A DNA stretch of 64,000 nucleotides, from contig JAMKCF010000003.1 in NCBI GenBank assembly GCA_023634235.1, forward strand, positions 18,446,742-18,510,741, given 5' to 3'. Below the pieces are notes generated by a model. The model did not search any database and had not been told where the DNA came from. It saw only the letters and a program-made list of their open reading frames with translations. This DNA comes from Pisaster brevispinus (Eukaryota; Echinodermata; Asteroidea; Forcipulatida; Asteriidae). The stretch's first letter is position 1. Each line of letters starts with the position of its first letter. Shown here in pieces: positions 62,316 to 64,000 of the stretch. The position numbers and the translations under genes are program-made.

Positions 62316-64000
62316 CTGAGTCTACAGATTTGAATCATGATTTCACTTATGAGGTAAGAATTTCGCTTGTCTTTGCGTGGAACAGATAGCCCAGTGGTTG
62401 GGAGATAATTTCTGGTGGATCCGTACCCCTGTTCGAATCCCGGCAGTGTCCTTGATCTTCTTTTTCTTTTTTTTCTGAGTCTAAAGATTTGAATCGCGAT
62501 TTTACTTATGAGGTAAGAATTTCGCATGTCTTTGCGTGGAACAGATAGTCCAGTGGTTGGGAGATAGTTTCTGGTGGATCAGCACCACGGTTTGAATCCC
62601 GGTAGGGTCCTCGATCCCCTTTTTCTTTTTTCCGAGTCTAAAGATTTGAATTATGATTTCACTTATGACTTAGGAATTTCGTTTGTCTTTGCGTAGAACA
62701 GATAGCCCAGTGGTTGGGAGATAGTTTCAGGTGGATCGGGACCACGGTTCGAACCCCAACAAGGTACTTGATTAACTTTTTCTTTTTTCTGAGTCTAAAG
62801 ATTTGAATCATGATTTCACTTATGACGTTAGAATTTCGGTTGTCTTTGCGTGAAACAGATAGCCCAGTGGTTGGCAGATAGTTTCTGGTGGATCGGGACC
62901 ACGGTTCGAATCCATGCAAAGTCCTTGATTTACTTTTTTTTTTTCCGAGTTTAAAGATTTGAATTATGATTTCACTTATGACTTATGAATTTCGTTTGTC
63001 TTTGCGTGGAACAGATAGCCCAGTGGTTGGGAGATAGTTTCTGGTGAATCGGGACCACGGTTCGAATCCATGCAAAGTCCTTGACTTAATTTTTCCTTTT
63101 TTCCGAGTCTAAAGATTTGAATTATGATTTCACTTATGAGGTAGGAATTTCGTTTGTCTTTGCGTGGAACAGATAGCCCAGTGGTTGGGAGATAGTTTCT
63201 GGTGCATCGGGACCAGGGTTCGAATCCCGACAAGGTCCTTGATTCACTTTTTTCTTTTTTCTGAGTCTAAAGATTTGAATCATGACTCACTTATGAGGTA
63301 AGAATTTCGCTTGTCTTTGCGTGGAACAGATAGCCCAGTGGTTGGGAGATAGTTTCTGGTGGATCGGGACCACGGTTCGAATCCATGCAAAGTCCTTGAT
63401 TTACTTTTTCTTTTTTCCGAGTCTAAAGATTTGAATTATGATTTCACTTATGACTTAGGAATTTCGTTTGTCTTTGCGTGGAACAGATAGCCCAGTGGTT
63501 GGGAGATAGTTTCTGGTGGATCGGGACCACGGTTCGAATCCCGACAAGGTCCTTGATTCACTTTTTTCTTTTTTCTGAGTCTAAAGATTTGAATCATGAT
63601 TTCACTTACGAGGTAAGAATTTCGGTTGTCTTTGCGTGAAACAGATAGCCCAGTGGTTGGGAGATAGTTTCTGTTGGATCAGGACGACGGTTCGAATCCT
63701 GGTAGGATCCTTGAACCCTTTTTTCTGAGTCCAAAGATTTTAATCATGATTTCACTTATGAGGTAAGAATTTCGCATGTCTTTGCGTGGAACAGATAGCC
63801 CAGTGGTTGGGAGATAGTTTCTGGTGGATCGGGACCACGGTTCGAATCCATGCAAAGTCCTTGATTTACTTTTTCTTTTTTCCGAGTCTAAAGATTTGAA
63901 TTATGATTTCACTTATGACTTAGGAATTTCGTTTGTCTTTGCGTGGAACAGATAGCCCAGTGGTTGGGAGATAGTTTCTGGTGGATCGGGACCCCGGTTC

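Larger units (their letters stand above)
62170..62326 (+). repeat. Representative complete 157-bp monomer
   Basis: This copy is close to the consensus and is exactly 157 bp, measured from one GATTTGAATC to the next GATTTGAATC. In order it holds a 10-bp palindrome, a TTATGAGGTAGGAATTTCGC spacer, the conserved stretch TCTTTGCGTGGAACAGA, an A-box match, a central TTTCTGGTGGATCGGGACC segment, a perfect B box, GTCCTTGATTAAC, and a T5-C-T6 tract followed by CTGAGTCTA. It is a reference for the layout; other copies vary mainly after the B box (GGCAGTGTCC, GGCAGGGTCC, GACAAGGTCC, CATGCAAAGTCC, GGGCGGTGTCC) and in the ATGAGGTA/ATGACGTA/ATGACTTA segment. Confidence 0.95.
1..64000 (+). repeat. 157-bp tRNA-like satellite array, whole window
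   Basis: The window is built entirely from head-to-tail copies of one unit of about 157 bp, roughly 405-410 copies. Every copy I followed has the same orientation: A-box-like TAGCCCAGTGG, then B box GGTTCGAATCC, then an oligo-T tract, all on the + strand. The window opens inside an A box and ends inside a B box, so the array continues on both sides. My hand-built consensus has 44% GC, with T (56) far above A (32) on this strand. Monomers differ by point changes, small indels in the T tract and rare larger rearrangements. No unique sequence, gene or inserted element interrupts it. This organisation is typical of eukaryotic heterochromatic satellite DNA; the chromosomal location is inferred, not seen. 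Confidence 0.97.
46000..64000 (+). repeat. Right domain: second homogenised satellite region
   Basis: Dominated by monomers with GACAAGGTACTTG, CCATGCAAAGTCC or GATCTTC(T)n after the B box, ATGACTTAGGAATGTCATTTG or GAATTATGATT at the start, and TAGTCCAGTGG A boxes. B boxes are mostly intact, unlike the 10.6-36.9 kb core. Tandem 8-mer, 5-mer and 7-mer repeats lie within. No coding sequence is supported. Confidence 0.7.

Noticed and set aside
1..64000. About 100 open frames of 60-215 codons on both strands
   Set aside because: All are translations of the same satellite monomer in changing frames, mostly reading the reverse B box and the T tract. Frames overlap each other and differ only where monomers differ; no domain or codon-level conservation is visible.
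1..64000. CRISPR array
   Set aside because: The units are head-to-tail with no unique spacers; the variable parts of the monomer are themselves homologous between copies.
1..64000. Cluster of independent SINE insertions
   Set aside because: There are no target-site duplications, no A-rich or other 3' tails and no unique DNA between units; spacing is constant at about 157 bp.
1..64000. Bacterial or phage accessory region with a defence system
   Set aside because: No coding sequence, ribosome binding sites or operon structure; hundreds of Pol III-like tandem repeats are a eukaryotic feature.

Overview
The whole 64 kb window is one uninterrupted, head-to-tail satellite DNA array. I found no protein-coding gene, no rRNA, no dispersed transposon and no single-copy sequence. 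The repeat unit is about 157 bp, so roughly 405-410 monomers are present. All have the same orientation, and the array runs off both ends of the window, since the first and last bases lie inside a monomer. Megabase-scale tandem DNA with higher-order repeats points to a eukaryotic nuclear chromosome, probably a heterochromatic block such as a (peri)centromere or subtelomere. I cannot name the organism. An invertebrate animal is a guess only.

The striking property is that the monomer looks like a tRNA-type RNA polymerase III transcription unit. Starting the monomer at GATTTGAATC, it contains a palindrome (AATCATGATT), a spacer, an A-box match (TAGCCCAGTGG), a perfect B box (GGTTCGAATCC) whose start lies 43 bp after the A-box start (about the spacing in a real tRNA gene), and an oligo-T tract (T5-C-T6) about 20 bp after the B box that would act as a Pol III terminator. 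The acceptor and anticodon stems of a tRNA cannot be formed convincingly, so this is a tRNA-like or SINE-head-like satellite, not an array of functional tRNA genes.

Layout. (1) 1 to ~7.9 kb: heterogeneous monomers with mosaic duplications (1,731- and 1,103-bp offsets) and several rearranged monomers. (2) ~7.9-13.4 kb: divergent transitional monomers. (3) ~13.4-37 kb: strongly homogenised core with nested higher-order repeats: pentamers (~787 bp), heptamers (~1,100 bp), an almost perfect 2,836-bp (18-mer) tandem pair, and a 5,500-bp tandem pair built of 19-, 16- and 19-mer versions of one block. This core also carries many monomers whose B box has the C56-to-G change. (4) ~37-46 kb: diverged monomers with 2-, 4-, 5- and 7-mer duplications. 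(5) ~46-64 kb: a second homogenised domain with distinctive B-box flanks (CCGACAAGGTAC, CCATGCAAAGTCC), a 1,254-bp (8-mer) tandem, a 1,099-bp (7-mer) tandem containing two rearranged monomers, and a 1.2-kb segment repeated 8,151 bp away.

Open reading frames of 60-215 codons exist on both strands but are by-products of the repeat. On the minus strand the B box (GGATTCGAACC) reads as GFEP, DSN or IRT depending on frame. Because 157 is not a multiple of three, long frames cycle through all three. They should not be annotated as genes. Coordinates of higher-order repeats were read by eye and are good to about 20 bp at the edges.
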